From Acanthococcus lagerstroemiae (taxonomy: Eukaryota > Arthropoda > Insecta > Hemiptera > Eriococcidae): a stretch of DNA of 64,000 bases. The position numbers and the translations under genes are program-made. The notes below the pieces were generated by a model. That model saw nothing but the letters and a program-made list of their open reading frames with translations, was not told where the DNA came from and searched no databases. This document shows, one piece after another, positions 47,721-59,431 of the stretch (the first letter of the stretch is position 1; each line of letters begins with the position of its first letter). The stretch spans positions 56,047,535 through 56,111,534 of the forward strand of contig CM063111.1 in assembly GCA_031841125.1 (NCBI GenBank), given 5' to 3'.

Positions 47721-48550
47721 TTAACACCCTAACGAACACAGCGACTACAGTATCAATCGAGGTGGACACATGTGTAGCTCATCCAATAACTCCGCCAGTT
47801 CGAACGAAGACATCATAATCGCGGGGCATGTTACCACCAGATCAGAAAGATTGGTACTGTGCGCGGGCACGCTAGGGGCAGGTTACTCAGCGTCCTGAAA
47901 CACGTGGCTACAGCAAACTGTGGCTGCACATAACTCGCCACAGAGAAGGAAAACTAACGCAACAAGCCAAGGGGAAAGCAACGGCAACCTACCCCGACTA
48001 TTTCTGTCCAGCAAAGTCACGCATCAAAAACCGTGATCGCAAATGTCCGGCATCGGATACGGCATCAGAAGAAGAGAGAAAAAAAAAAGAAACATTCAGA
48101 TTATGACTATTCTAATGACTCAGGGCACACTAGTCTCGTCAATATTTTCAGATTCCTGTTTCAACTGAAAACTGAAAGTACTCGCATGTCACTAGGTATG
48201 GAACAGCCGCAGTTGAAATAAAACGTAGATACTACGTGTTTCATAAGAGCTAATAAAATTTGAAAACTTCGAACACTAGGGCCCACCAATTTGGGTATCA
48301 GACAGAAGTGCCCTGAGCTACTCGTATCATTCTGTTTGTTCCTCGGTCGCTCTTCCCAAAATCGCTCGAACTGCTCGAACAAAACGAGGTCTCGTTGCCG
48401 AAAGATCTACAAGCAAGCCTACGAGTAGGCTTAGGTTCTCGCCGGGCAATCCCCGCGCCGACAAAAGACCAAGCAGGTAACTATATCATTCACCATAAAA
48501 CCCAATCAACTATAATACAGAGCAATTAGAAAACAAATCGTCCACGTACA
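47721..48550. other. Intergenic, nothing recognised
   Basis: No supported exon or repeat. An A-rich tract lies near 48080. Confidence 0.45.
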
Positions 48551-48552
48551 CT

Positions 48553-48631
48553 AGGAGCTAGACCAGCTATCGTAGTCGTCGTCTGCATTGGTTTGCGCCT
48601 TTGCGGCACCTCCGGCCATCTTCCGGCTCAT
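48553..48631 (-). CDS. Candidate first coding exon or HEXD 5' leader
   Basis: On the minus strand two in-frame ATGs (48631 and 48619, the latter in AAGATGG) open MSRKMAGGAAKAQ...DDDYDSW, preceded by CpG-rich sequence (48.62-48.73 kb) unlike its AT-rich neighbours. The frame closes at TAG 48551-48553; candidate donors just before it are CTG|GTCTAG and CCTA|GTGTAC, both phase 2. It could be the start of another gene, or a non-coding leader of HEXD containing a uORF. Joining either donor to the exon at 32526 gives an immediate stop in this frame, so it cannot extend the HEXD protein. Confidence 0.3.
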
Positions 48632-48639
48632 TCACTCCC

Positions 48640-50559
48640 GGCGCGAGAGATAGAGAAACGCGAAACGCGGAAAATCCGATCTCCGCTCGACCGGATCGTG
48701 GAAATTCGCAAACCTGGATATCGCGAGCGGATAAACGAACCGAAGTGAAGCGAGGAGTAAAAAAGTAAATAAAGTGGAAAAAGAAATCGCATACGAAGCG
48801 TATCCGACTACGACTGAGGTTTGAGTTAAGACCAACGTGTTCGAGACGACAAGAGAGAAAGACAAAAAAAAAACACGTTCGCAGTCACGACCGCACGATT
48901 TAGTTCAATGCTTCCATCTAGGTTCGCGCCTCGCGTTGTCGCGATCTGGCGCCTTCCCAGCAAAGGTTCAAAGAGACAGAAATTTTTTGTCACTCCGCCC
49001 CGGACACCTGCTCATTGAACCGGATTTTAGGCAATGGAAACCGGAGCGACGGAAATTTCCTGTCAGTCCACTCCTGCCATAATTTTTTGTCACTCCGTTC
49101 CGCCTCAAGCCTCAAAGATAACCTGTTCCAGGGCTTCGTCGATCCGCGCTTCACTCCACTCTGAACCCATGTCTGCCATGTCTGCCAGGTAATGACAACT
49201 CTCAGTTACCATTAATAAAGTATGGCATTTTTACTTAGTTAATACAGTCAAAAGTCCAGCAACAGAGATCAACACCACCGCCGAGTCCCAACTTCAAACC
49301 CGAACCGTCACCAGCCCAGGCCTGCGGGGCAAAATCTTCCCTTGCATACATTTGCTTCTCAATTTTCAAATTCCGTGATTAAATTCGATGATCAGAATCA
49401 TATAACTGTGGGGGGAAGGGGTAGTTCTGACGTAAACAGTCATTAGCTAAAAGACATGCACGTTCATAGTAAGAATAACAAGAGATCAAAAGAAAAACGG
49501 AAATCAACTGCCCAGGGAGGCAAAACATGGGGAGGAGGGGTTATCTTTCTGTTCTTAGCTATGGATCAGGTTCCAACTAAAAATGCTACCATATCACTAG
49601 AAGACCTTTCAAGATTAAATTTCGAATTCCTGGGATGGGGGGGGGCTTCCTAAAATTTACGAAACGATTCTAAGTGAATTGAGGAACACATCAACCAAAA
49701 TACAACAGGAGGCAATGAGAATGCAGACCTGAACGGCCATTCGGAATGAAACAAATGTCGGAAGGCGAAGGAATTGCAAACTAACCAACGGATCAAGCAC
49801 CTCCCTTTATTTTAAAAACTGAAAAAATTATCAAAATCTGTTGTTCTTTTGGCCAACTGCATTGTATCGCTTTATGGTTCAGTGGTGTCCTGCCCGCCTC
49901 GCATCCTAGCACTGCGGAATCGATTTTCAGCATCGGAAAGCAAATTAACAGAGTTCATCTCCCCCCCCCCTTCCCCGCAACATGCTAGTACTGACCCGAA
50001 TTACAAAACCGAAAATAGGGAAAATCGGTCTAAAAATAAATTCTCAAAAATCCCCAGTGAACCCCAGAAATTTTCAGAATTTCAAAATCGATTTTGTAGG
50101 AAAAAATTTCAAAAAAATTGGTTGTATTCAAACTGGGAGCCTTCACTTAATTGTCAATTTTCCTACTCGATCAAAATGCCCAATATTGAGCTAAAAGTAT
50201 AAAAATCGTATATTTTGACATCGCACCCCTCGGGAGGGGAGTAGGATTGTGACGATGGGGTCTGAAATTTTCTTTTACCTCTGTAAATAGAGGAGTGAGG
50301 AAAAAATTGAAAAAAATCGACTTAGGCCGATTCACCTATCACACCGAATTATAGCCTTTGATTCTGTTTCGAACGTAAATGATTAAATAAGCACTGAAAT
50401 GGCATTTTTGCAGAAAAAAAGGAAACTTTTGCGGTCCTTTTTTGTGTGAATAACTACTAATAACTCATTAATACATACATCACAGTTTGTTGGATCTTTC
50501 TTTTCATATTGAATGATAACCGTCTGTAGACTTAGAAAGGGACTTGAGACAGAGAAAAA
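48640..50559. other. Intergenic, nothing firm
   Basis: 48.64-48.85 kb is CpG-rich and may be a promoter for the candidate exon. A CACTCCG-type repeat patch lies at 48.98-49.17 kb. Frames at 49.4-50.2 kb lack motifs. Confidence 0.4.
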
Positions 50560-52125
50560 GGAAGGAAAAATTGAAACACCCAGAAAATTCTCAGACTTGA
50601 GAAAAATTCCCAAATTATTCGAAATGTCAAGAAACCTCAGAAAATACCAACTTATTCGAAACAGCCAGATATTTCCTGATTTGGAGGTAAATCCTTAGGG
50701 TTAGTAACCCTGATACTGACATCAGATTCCAGGGGACAAAGTGACTGTAATATTAATCGAATCCCCGACTTATTCGTAACTGCCAAAAGAACACCCAACT
50801 TATTCGAGATGGTCACAAGTTCCCAGATTTTGAGATAAATTTCCATGGCTAGAAACTCTGGTACTGACTTCAGAATCCAGGAGACAAAGCGACCGCAATA
50901 TTAATCAAATCTCGAACTTATCCGAAATTGCAAAAAAAAAAAATCCCCAACTTATTCAAAATGGCCAAAATTCTCAAACTTGGAGATATATCCCTAGGGT
51001 TAGCAACCCAGGTACTGACCTTAGATTCCAGAAGAAAAAGCGACCGAAATATTACTGAAATCTCCAACTTATTCGCAATTGAAAAAAAAAAAACAAAAAA
51101 AAACAACAACAACAGAAATTTCCAACTTATTTAAACGGGCCAAAAATTTCCAGACAAATTAGGATGTAAATCCCAAGTGTCAGTACCCCTGGTACTGACT
51201 TGAGATTCCAGGAGACAAAGCGACCGAAATATTAATCAAATCCCCAACTCATCCGCAACTGCAAAAAAAATTAAAAACAGAAATTTCCAACTTTTACGTA
51301 TTTAAACTGGCCAAAAATTTCCAGATTAGGAGATAAATCCCTAGGGGCAGCAACCTTGGTACTGACTTTAGATTCCAGGAGACAAAGTGACCGCAGCAAA
51401 TCCCCAACTTATCCGCAACTGCAAAAAAAAAATTAAAAACAAAAATTTCCAACTTATACGTATTTAAACTGGCCAAAAATTTCCAGATTAGGAGATAAAT
51501 CCCTAGAGGCAGCAACCCTAGTACTGACTTTAGATTCCAGGAGACAAAGTGACCGCAGCATTAATCGAATCCCTAACTTATTCGCGATTGCAAAAAATCC
51601 CCAACTTATTCAAAATGGCCAAAAAATTTTACATTCGGCGATAAATCCCTAGGTGGTAGTGACTGTACATTCAAGCAGACAAAGTGACCACAATATTAAT
51701 CGAATCCCCAACTTATTCGAAATCGTCAAAAATTCCCAGATTTGGAGGTGAATCCCCAGAATTAGTAACCTTGGTACTGACTTCAGATTCTAGGGGATAA
51801 CGTGATCGCAATATTAAGCGAAGCCCCAGCTTATTCGCAGTTGCCAAAAATCCCCAACTTTATTGAAATGGCCAAATATTCCCAGATTTGGAGGTAAACC
51901 CCCAGGATTAGTAACCTTGGTACTGACTTCAGATTCTAGGGGACAACGTGATCGCAATATTAATCAAATCCCCAACTTATTTCCATTTTTTTTTTTTAAA
52001 CATTCTTATTTTATTTGAAGTTGTCAATCATTTCCAGATTTAGAGATAAATCCCAAGGGTTGGCAACCCTAGTACTGACTTCAGATTCCAGGGGATAAAG
52101 CGACCGCAATATTAATCGAGGTGGA
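50560..52125. repeat. ~150-bp tandem repeat, about ten copies
   Basis: Each unit contains CCCAACTTATTCGAAATGGC, TTTGGAGATAAATCCCTAGG, GTACTGACTTCAGATTCCAG and GACAAAGCGACCGCAATATT. The TACTGAC landmark falls near 50713, 50863, 51016, 51195, 51359, 51523, 51774, 51922 and 52071. The array carries many small indels and A-runs. Confidence 0.85.
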
Positions 52126-55100
52126 AAGACAGCTGCTTTGCAGTCTCCCGCCAGTTCTCAGGAACAAGAAGTTGAACTTGCAGAACACACTACCCCAAGT
52201 ATATAAAGCATGATTGCCAACTTCGAGGATTTCTACTCAAGGGTTCGGATTTTCCAAGTGCCTCGCAAACCATGAGGATATTATTGAGAATTTTTAAATT
52301 CTGAGGATTTTTTAAGGTATTATTCGAATAAATGCAAAACATTGACAAACATCTTATTTAGAGGTCCCTATTCTAGAGTCCATGAATAGTTGTGGCTTTG
52401 TAACAGCTTTGCATTGGGCAGTGATCAAATGGAATACACAATGATGGGAAACGAAATCCGAAAAAGTAAGTCTGATATTTCAGGGTTGTTGTAGCATGTG
52501 TTAATGTTATTCATTGCTATATTGCTCATGATGAAGATCATCGTGAATAATCAACAACATATTGACGGTGAAAAGGCGGCCGGTTGTAACTGGTTGTAAC
52601 ATTCATTTGAACTGTCCGCGAAAAGAGACCTAACCTTCAAGAACTGCTCCAAACTACTTGTGTTTCCAAATTTAAAGATTGAAATTTGGAAATACAATCT
52701 ACAAATGTGTAATTTTTCTAAATGATTAATACTGATGATACTTAATGAAGTCTCTAAAACAATTTTTAAATTCTACCGAAAAGTACAATTACATGCTGTT
52801 GCCCCTAGAAAATATCTTTCACAAATCAGAAGTCAAGTTACAGTTGAGAGAAAAGCACTGATCTGTAAAATATGGAATGTTACTGAAGAACCTATAAAGC
52901 TAAATTCAACAATCTATTTCAACTATCAATTTTGTGAGTTTCTTCTCATTATAACATTAAAACCTCAAGTGTAATGAAAAAAGGAAACCGACAGCCGTCG
53001 AAAACATGGTTGAGAATTTCTGATGAGTATTCTGATCTGACAACCCTGATCTAAAGGATTAGTGCTCTGCTGTGTGTAACTAGTGGTTCACTGATTCTAT
53101 GGTACGAAACTTGCGGCCAGTAACGATTCACCGGTCTTCGGCAAATAGAAGGAATTACTTCAAGACAACAAACTGAGGCAGAGAAATAGCAAACAACCTC
53201 GACTAATCTGCCATGAAAAAGCAGTACGGCTGAAAATCACACGGTCACTACGCCCTGAGGTAAAAAGGACTGAGAAGGAAGGAAGTGCACTAAATTTCGG
53301 CACCGGTATCGGTCTTCGAAATCGCAAAATCCGACTATCGACTGCCAAGTCCTTCGGAGCGAAAACATCCTCAGAGAAGTTACAAACCTTCTACATGTTG
53401 TTCATAGAACGAATGCCGTGGAAAAATGATTGAGCCGGTGTTTTCAGAATCCGACGTCCCGGAATAGGATATATAACGTCATTTCAGTCGTTCCAAAAAG
53501 GAAATTAAAAGCGGGGTAAAGACCGTACATGAAAATCCTCGTTCTCGCAACCCGGCGTCATTTCTAGTTTTTCATTTGCAACTTTCTTCTTTCACCGCAC
53601 CGCTCGATAAAATATTTTACGCTTTAATCAACCTCCGCAGAAAGAAAATACAGCCAGTCAGCGAACGGTCACAAAAATAACGAGAACCCGAATGAAAGAA
53701 TGAAAGAGAAAAAAGAAAAGTAAAAAAAAAAAAAAAAAGAAGAAAGGATTTAAAAAGCACATACTCCTCCATTAATGCCTCTCAGCGCTTTTAAAATGTG
53801 AACAAGAAGCTGGGCAACTTCGCGCAGGAGAAACCAACAAAAAAACCTTTACTTTCGGATACGCAGTCACAAAAATCAGTCAAGGCAGAGCTCGAGATCT
53901 ACGAGAGGGCGATAAGGGCGGCATTTTGCTGATGCCTGAGAATCCCTTGAAAGCTCACGCGGGCACGAAAGGTGAAGACGGGACAGTCGGTTGTTTGCCG
54001 AGAACAATCATCCGCGAACTAGACACCCTCGTAAGACCGATGAGATGAAATTAATTTCGAAAACTGGAACGACTTATAACCACTCCGAGGGTATTCAACC
54101 GCGTGCGACATCAGTATAGTTTTTGGCAGTCGCCATACGACGAAGCCGGGTACATTTTATTAATTTACGCGGTGGGTATTCGAGCGATAATAACCGATAA
54201 TAGAAGGGGCCGGGGTAGAGGAGTGGTGAACGATGAAACTCGAATTCCTCGGTTTCTTTAACTTCTCGGGGGCAAATTCGGTCGCTGGAGTATTTCGAAC
54301 GTTTAGTCGAGTTCAAGGAAGTTCATAATTTTACACCCCCTCACCCCTCCCTCCCACCGGTAGCTCACCTATTTCTTCCAATGCGATGTTAGTGTTTCAC
54401 AATTATAGTTATCGCGTTTCTCGGTGAAGAAGTACGTAAATACTCAAGTGACCTTTGAAAAATGTTTAAAAATAGGAAATCGATTCCCTCTCCATATTTT
54501 TCCATTATCATCTAAGATTTTACTACCTGATTTTTATCGAATTAGTAAACACATGTCTCAGCAAGACTGAGAATATGAACATGACTCAGGATAGGCCGAA
54601 CATGACTCAGGATTGTCCAAAAATGCCTCCTTTAATAACGATCACAGCTGGTCACCATTAACACGTTTTAAAAGTATAAAAAATTTTTAACATTCTCAAA
54701 AAAAAAAAAGAAAAAAAAGGAAAAAAAATCTATTGCAGCTACAACTACATAGTTTTAAAAAACTTAATTTTAACAGAATTTATTAAACGTTTATGATCAA
54801 ATGCAATTAACTAATCTATCAATTAATTAATTGGTTAAAATTAAATCAATCAATTAAATAATCAATCACTAATCACAGGAGGTCCACCAAATACAAAATT
54901 GTGAAATTCACGAATTTTTCATGACCTTTCCATGCCTTTTTTCATAGGGTCACAATTATTCTCATGTTATGGCTTCTAAATTTCAAAAACAAAAACTGAT
55001 TTTGACGTTTCAGTGATCAGTGATAATCCATTTCTACCTTTTTGCTAATATTTTGGAATTCACATTTAAAAAGGAAGATGATAATAAACTTATGAAAATG

Positions 55101-55349
55101 TGCATTAAATATTCATCCCCCCCCCTCCCCCAAGAGAGAATGAAAACTGAAGAGAATTTATGATTTTTGGGAAGTAGCAAATTAAATATACAATTGAATT
55201 CATGACTTTTTCACGACTTTTATGACCACCGACTTCAATTATTCATGACATTTTTGTGACTTTCATGATTAGTAGACACCCTAAATCAGTAAATGAATCT
55301 CGTATTTTAATTAATCAATTGTTTTTCATTGATCAATTGTTTTTAATAA
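52126..55349. other. Intergenic, mostly single-copy
   Basis: CAGGGTTGT at 52481 and ACAACCCTG at 53040-53048 could bound a hAT-like element, but no target duplication supports it. 53.1-54.35 kb is richer in CpG, with no recognisable coding frame. 54.7-55.35 kb is AT-rich with AATCAATTAAT runs. Confidence 0.4.
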
Positions 55350-56060
55350 TCAACTAGGGGGCTTCGCCCCCTGGCCGCTTCGAGGCCCAAACCCCCGCCG
55401 TCACTCGCTTTACTCGTGCCGGCCTTGCTCGGCGCTTCGCACCTCGTCCGACCATCACCGTCCTCAGTGTTTGGTCTAAACCTTTTCCTGAGTTGAGGTT
55501 TGCTTTGCGCTTCTTTTGCTCCCCCTTTATCAGCGGTCCTCAATCTTCTACCATAAATTCCCTCCTTCCATCCTTTCTTCATCACGAGCCTCCTCCTCCT
55601 CCACCACCACGACCCCCTCATTCACCACGATCGCTGTCTGCCTCCACGGTCGCACTTCAACAGTTGCGGCCGTCCTCAACCACAAACTCCTCGCCCACAA
55701 CGGCCATAATCTCCTACCAGAGGCTTCAGTGCCCACCTTATGGTATTTCACCTGCGCAGTATCCCCCTGCGAACCCTTTCCTTCTGCACATCCGGGTAGG
55801 CCCTGTTCCTTGGACTTCCTCCTCACCTCTGCAACCAACGGCAAACCACAACCGACCTCCACCAACTGGGCCTTAATCTCTTTACATTACCCTCTCCATC
55901 GCTCCATGACCCTCTTCCACCCCAAAAGCCCTCCATTAGGACCACGTCCCCCCGACCACCCCCACACCAATATGGCCTTCATTTCTGTTCACGCACCACA
56001 CCCCCAACAAGACCTCTTCACCCATCACTACGCCCTTCCCAATTGTTAAAACAGATTATG
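55350..56060. other. GC-rich island starting GGGGGCTTCGCCCCC
   Basis: Sharp change to GC-rich sequence at 55357, beginning with a GGGGGCTTCGCCCCC palindrome, then pyrimidine- and Pro/Ser-coding-rich sequence. Plus-strand frames of 127 and 177 residues overlap, and a minus-strand frame of 105 residues covers the same DNA. All are low-complexity with no domain, so I do not call a gene. Confidence 0.4.
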
Positions 56061-56089
56061 TCCTTGAAAGTAACTTATCTGCCCCTGCA

Positions 56090-56690
56090 ATTTTTCTGAT
56101 TTTTAGGTAGGTAACCCACAGTATGGGTAATTATTATATGTCTTTTTATGTCTTATTATATCTGTTATGTTTCAGACGAAGGCCGGGATTTAGATATCAG
56201 GCTCCTTGGAGGTTTTTTTTCAGGAGGGGGAGGGGGAGTTTTGGTTTTGTATTTTTATGTCTTATTATGTCTGTTATGTCTTAGTCAAAGGCTGAGATTT
56301 GGATATCAGGCTCCTTGGAGTTTTTTCCAGGAGGGGGGGGGGCAGGAAGAGTTTTGGTCTGCCTCTGCTATTTTTCTGATTTTTAGGTAGGTAACCCGCA
56401 GTATGGGTAACTTATTATGTCTGTTATGTCTTAGACAAAGGCCGGGATTTAGATACCAGGCTCCTTGAAGTTTTTTTTTTCAGGAGAAGGGAGGGGGAGG
56501 AGGAGTTTTGGTCTGCCCCTGCAATTTTTCTGATTTTTAGGTAGGTAACCCGCAGTATGGGTAATTATGTCATTATATGTCTTTTTATGTTTTATTATGT
56601 CTTAGACGAAGGCCGGGATTTAGATATCAGGCTCTTTGGAGTTTTTTCCAGGAGGGGGGAGGGGAGGAGGAGTTTTGGTTTTTAATATAT
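56090..56690. repeat. Tandem repeat with AGGTAGGTAACCC and GGGATTTAGATA
   Basis: GGGATTTAGATAYCAGGCTC, CAGGAGGGGGAGG, GGAGTTTTGGTCTGCC and TTTTTAGGTAGGTAACCCGC recur about every 110-170 bases (near 56181, 56289, 56441, 56608). The TTATGTCTTATTATGT part is shared with 36.2-37.0 kb. Confidence 0.75.
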
Positions 56691-56829
56691 AGAGAGATAT
56701 TTTTTGATTAATTGATGGTTTTTCATTTACCAATTACTTTAGACCAACTACTGTAACACTAGAGAAGATAAGCGAAACGCGAGCAATATAAAGACCAAAA
56801 TGGAACAATTGTGTCGTTGAGGAGTAAGG

Positions 56830-57470
56830 TAGCGAGAAAACCAAGGGGTATCCCCTACCTGCATTTCTTCACCTCAAGGGTTTTAGATTGATCCCATTTC
56901 CAATCAGAGTTTTCCGACCAATGATATCATGGTTTTTTTTTCCATTCCAATTTGGGGCTTCCTCTTCAAAATTGAAATTTTTCCACCTCAACTTTGGGTT
57001 TTCTAATCGTATCATAGGTTCTATCGACCCTATCCTGGGTTTTCTCAACCTGAGCTGGGGGCTTTCCCACATCAACTGTAATCCTTCCCCCACAGACTGA
57101 GGGTTTCCCAATCTTGACTCTTTCCTTCCCTGATGAAACCACGGATTTTTCGACCTCAACGTTGATTTCATCTTAGTGCTGTGACTTTCCACATAAGGCG
57201 TTTTCGTACTTCCAGTTTTCCGATCTCATTTAGAGGTTTCCCACCCATTATTTTCTCTTTTTGTTTGTCTTCGGATAGGACCACGAGGTTTCCCATTTCA
57301 ACACGGAGCGTTTTTCCCATCTCAACTCAGGCTGGTTCCCGACCAATTTCAGTTGTTCCTTCCAGAGTTCAAATGCTTCTCACCTCAAGTAGTAGTTTTC
57401 TCACCTCAGCCTGGATTTTCCCACGTCATTCTGTAAGTTTCCCACCAATACTCGAGTTGCAACCGTTATT
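56830..57470. repeat. Degenerate ~25-bp microrepeat (TTTCCCACCTCAACTTGGG)
   Basis: Loose tandem repetition of TTTTCCCACCTCAACTTGGG-like units. The same repetition resumes at 58640-59140 and again just right of 59431, so later material seems to have been inserted within one array. Confidence 0.65.
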
Positions 57471-57500
57471 TTTTTTTCTTCATTTCTTTTGCAGTACGAT

Positions 57501-57633
57501 CTGAGTAACAGTTTAGTTGCGCGTCATTTCGGACGTGTGAAGCCAATCAGTTTTCAGTAGTGTTCGTTGATTTGAGTCACAGTTCAGTTCAATGGCGCGT
57601 TATTTTCGATGCGTAAAGCCAATCAGTTGAAAA
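57501..57633. repeat. Imperfect two-copy duplication
   Basis: GAGTAACAGTTTAGTTGCGC and GAGTCACAGTTCAGTT...GGCGCG are each followed by AAGCCAATCAGTT. Confidence 0.6.
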
Positions 57634-58037
57634 ATAAGAACAATGATAAGCAGCAACTTTGATTTCATTATACGTTTTTGATTTTACCTCTTACTGTGGA
57701 GTATTCCAGCAATGATCATTGTGTCACCAAGCTATTTATTATAGTGAAGGTAATGAACTAATAGCAGATAAACTAATTACAAATGAACAAGTCTATAAAG
57801 CCTTTCTAGATAATGCACAGAAAATTTATAAACCTAGACTAGAATGTCAGCACAGATGAAAATAAGAGAGGCACAGAGGACAGCCCCCCAAGCCTCTGCT
57901 TGAGTTAGTAAATTTCAGCAGATGGATCAAAAGTTGGGAAAATCAAATAAAAGGCCTTTTTCATTCATTTCTTTCCAGCCAATACAAACAAATTTTGATA
58001 CTTGGAATTTTGAGTTGAGTCAGTTGGGACTTTAACA
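57634..58037. other. Intergenic, weak coding-like stretch
   Basis: About 57745-57857 on the plus strand reads EGNELIADKLITNEQVYKAF without stops. Too short and unsupported to call. Confidence 0.3.
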
Positions 58038-58352
58038 ATGTCTGCCCCTCCAGAAAAAACTCTTCGCTACGTCCCTGGACGTCAGAGGCAAAACCCTAAA
58101 TATTACAAGAAGCATCGAGGAGAAATACTATAACAGAGACTCCAAGAACTAATGAAACGTCAGTCTGAATATTATAAGGGGAGCCGAGAAGGTAAAGGGA
58201 AATATTATCAAGCAAATCGAAAAAAAGTTGTAGATGTGCGTGACTATTATCAAGCGAACTGAAAAAAAGTTGCAGGATGTATGTGTGAATGTTATCAAGT
58301 GAACAGAGAATCTAAGCGTGAATATTATGGAGCGATTCAAATAGGATATTAG
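58038..58352 (+). pseudogene. Tyrosine-rich repeat protein pseudogene
   Basis: From ATG at 58038 the frame continues for 105 codons to TAG at 58350-58352, with in-frame stops only at codon 32 (TAA) and codon 75 (TGA). It opens MSAPPEKTLRYVPGRQRQ, followed by repeated YY-x-x-[SN]-R-type units (tyrosine pairs at codons 22, 45, 56, 70 and 96; KYYQANRKK and DYYQAN are examples). Preservation of one frame across two stops suggests a recently lost coding sequence or sequencing errors. I do not recognise the family. Confidence 0.4.
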
Positions 58353-58639
58353 AGCGTGCGACTGAATATGGTGAAGATACTCAATATGAGGATATGAAAA
58401 CGGGATTTTACTTTATTCAAATTCAGCGTTGTTTCACTGAACTGACTGCAGAGGGGTTCGTGTTGTTGATAGTGTGGTAGAGCTGCGTGACTGCAGTCTG
58501 CAGCCTCTCAGTTTGAAGGTGTTCTGCCATTCAATGAATCTGATTCATTCATTCATTGATGCATTCAAATGAATTGTTCAACTGAATTAATTACGAACGA
58601 ACGAACCATCCCTACTTTTCGGTTGACCTTCTTCGAGTA

Positions 58640-59145
58640 ACAAGGTTACTTGTTTTTGATAAAATAATGGATTTCCTGACCTCAACTTGGATTTTCCCAC
58701 TTCAACTTAGGAATTAGGGGTTCTCGCATCTCAGTTACCGTTTTACCCACCACAACATGGACTGTTACCACTCAATTAGAATTTTCCTCAACTTGACTAG
58801 CATTTTTTTTCACCTCAACTTTGGACTGTTCCCGACTTAATTAGAGTACTTACCTACATTCCCCGCCACAACTTGGGCTTTTCTCAGTCCAACGTGAGCC
58901 TATTCCTCTTTATCTGCGTTTTTCGATGTCACGAATTTTTCTGATTTCAATTTTTGGTTTTCCTAGTTTCTATTCATCTCAACTTGGTATTTACCCACCT
59001 CTAGTTACGCTTTTGCCACCTCAATCGGGGTTTTCTGATGTTACTCGTTTTACTGACTTCAACTTCTGGGTTTTTTTACCTCAATCGGAGTTTTCCCAAT
59101 AGGTCACGAGTCTTACTGACCTTCGCTTTTGGGATTCTCTCACAT
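58640..59145. repeat. Degenerate ~25-bp microrepeat, continuation
   Basis: Repeats of CCTCAACTTGGATTTTCCCA-like units, continuing the 56.8-kb array and bounded on the right by a putative LTR. Confidence 0.6.
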
Positions 59146-59150
59146 CAATA

Positions 59151-59426
59151 TGTGGCGAATAATCCCGAACATTCGAGATAAGCGAAGAAAGATCGACACG
59201 TTTCGAGCAGCAGAATAGAAGTTCGATAACGAAAGCGATAAGGAGTTTCGCCGGTAACGCCGGGATATATAAAGGCCGCTGGCCATCGTCGTATAGTCTG
59301 GTTTTCGTATGCGATAACATGTGCGTTTTCTAGCAATTTAGCTACTGTTTTCGTGCGTTTGTATTAGTGTGACATTAAAAGTTCTTTTTACGTGTTTTCG
59401 TGCGTTTTTCGGTGCGAATTACGTTT
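59151..59426 (+). mobile_element. Putative solo LTR, 276 bp, 5-bp target duplication
   Basis: Starts TGTGGCGAATAATCCC and is flanked by CAATA on both sides (59146-59150 and 59427-59431). It contains a strong TATA box (TATATAAAGG, 59265-59274) about 110 bases in, and an ATTAAA downstream near 59374, the promoter-to-poly(A) layout of an LTR. Microrepeat lies on both sides, as if one array were split. The right end does not finish in CA, so assignment is tentative. Confidence 0.4.
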
Positions 59427-59431
59427 CAATA

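Noticed and set aside
50560..52125. Regularly spaced repeats as a CRISPR-like array
   Set aside because: Units are ~150 bp, imperfect and adjacent with no unique spacers; the genome is eukaryotic.
52481..53048. Possible hAT element bounded by CAGGGTTGT and ACAACCCTG
   Set aside because: Only ~9 bp of inverted end and no matching target duplication.
55516..56049. 177-residue plus frame in the GC-rich island
   Set aside because: Low-complexity Pro/Ser/His composition, competing frames on both strands, no domain.
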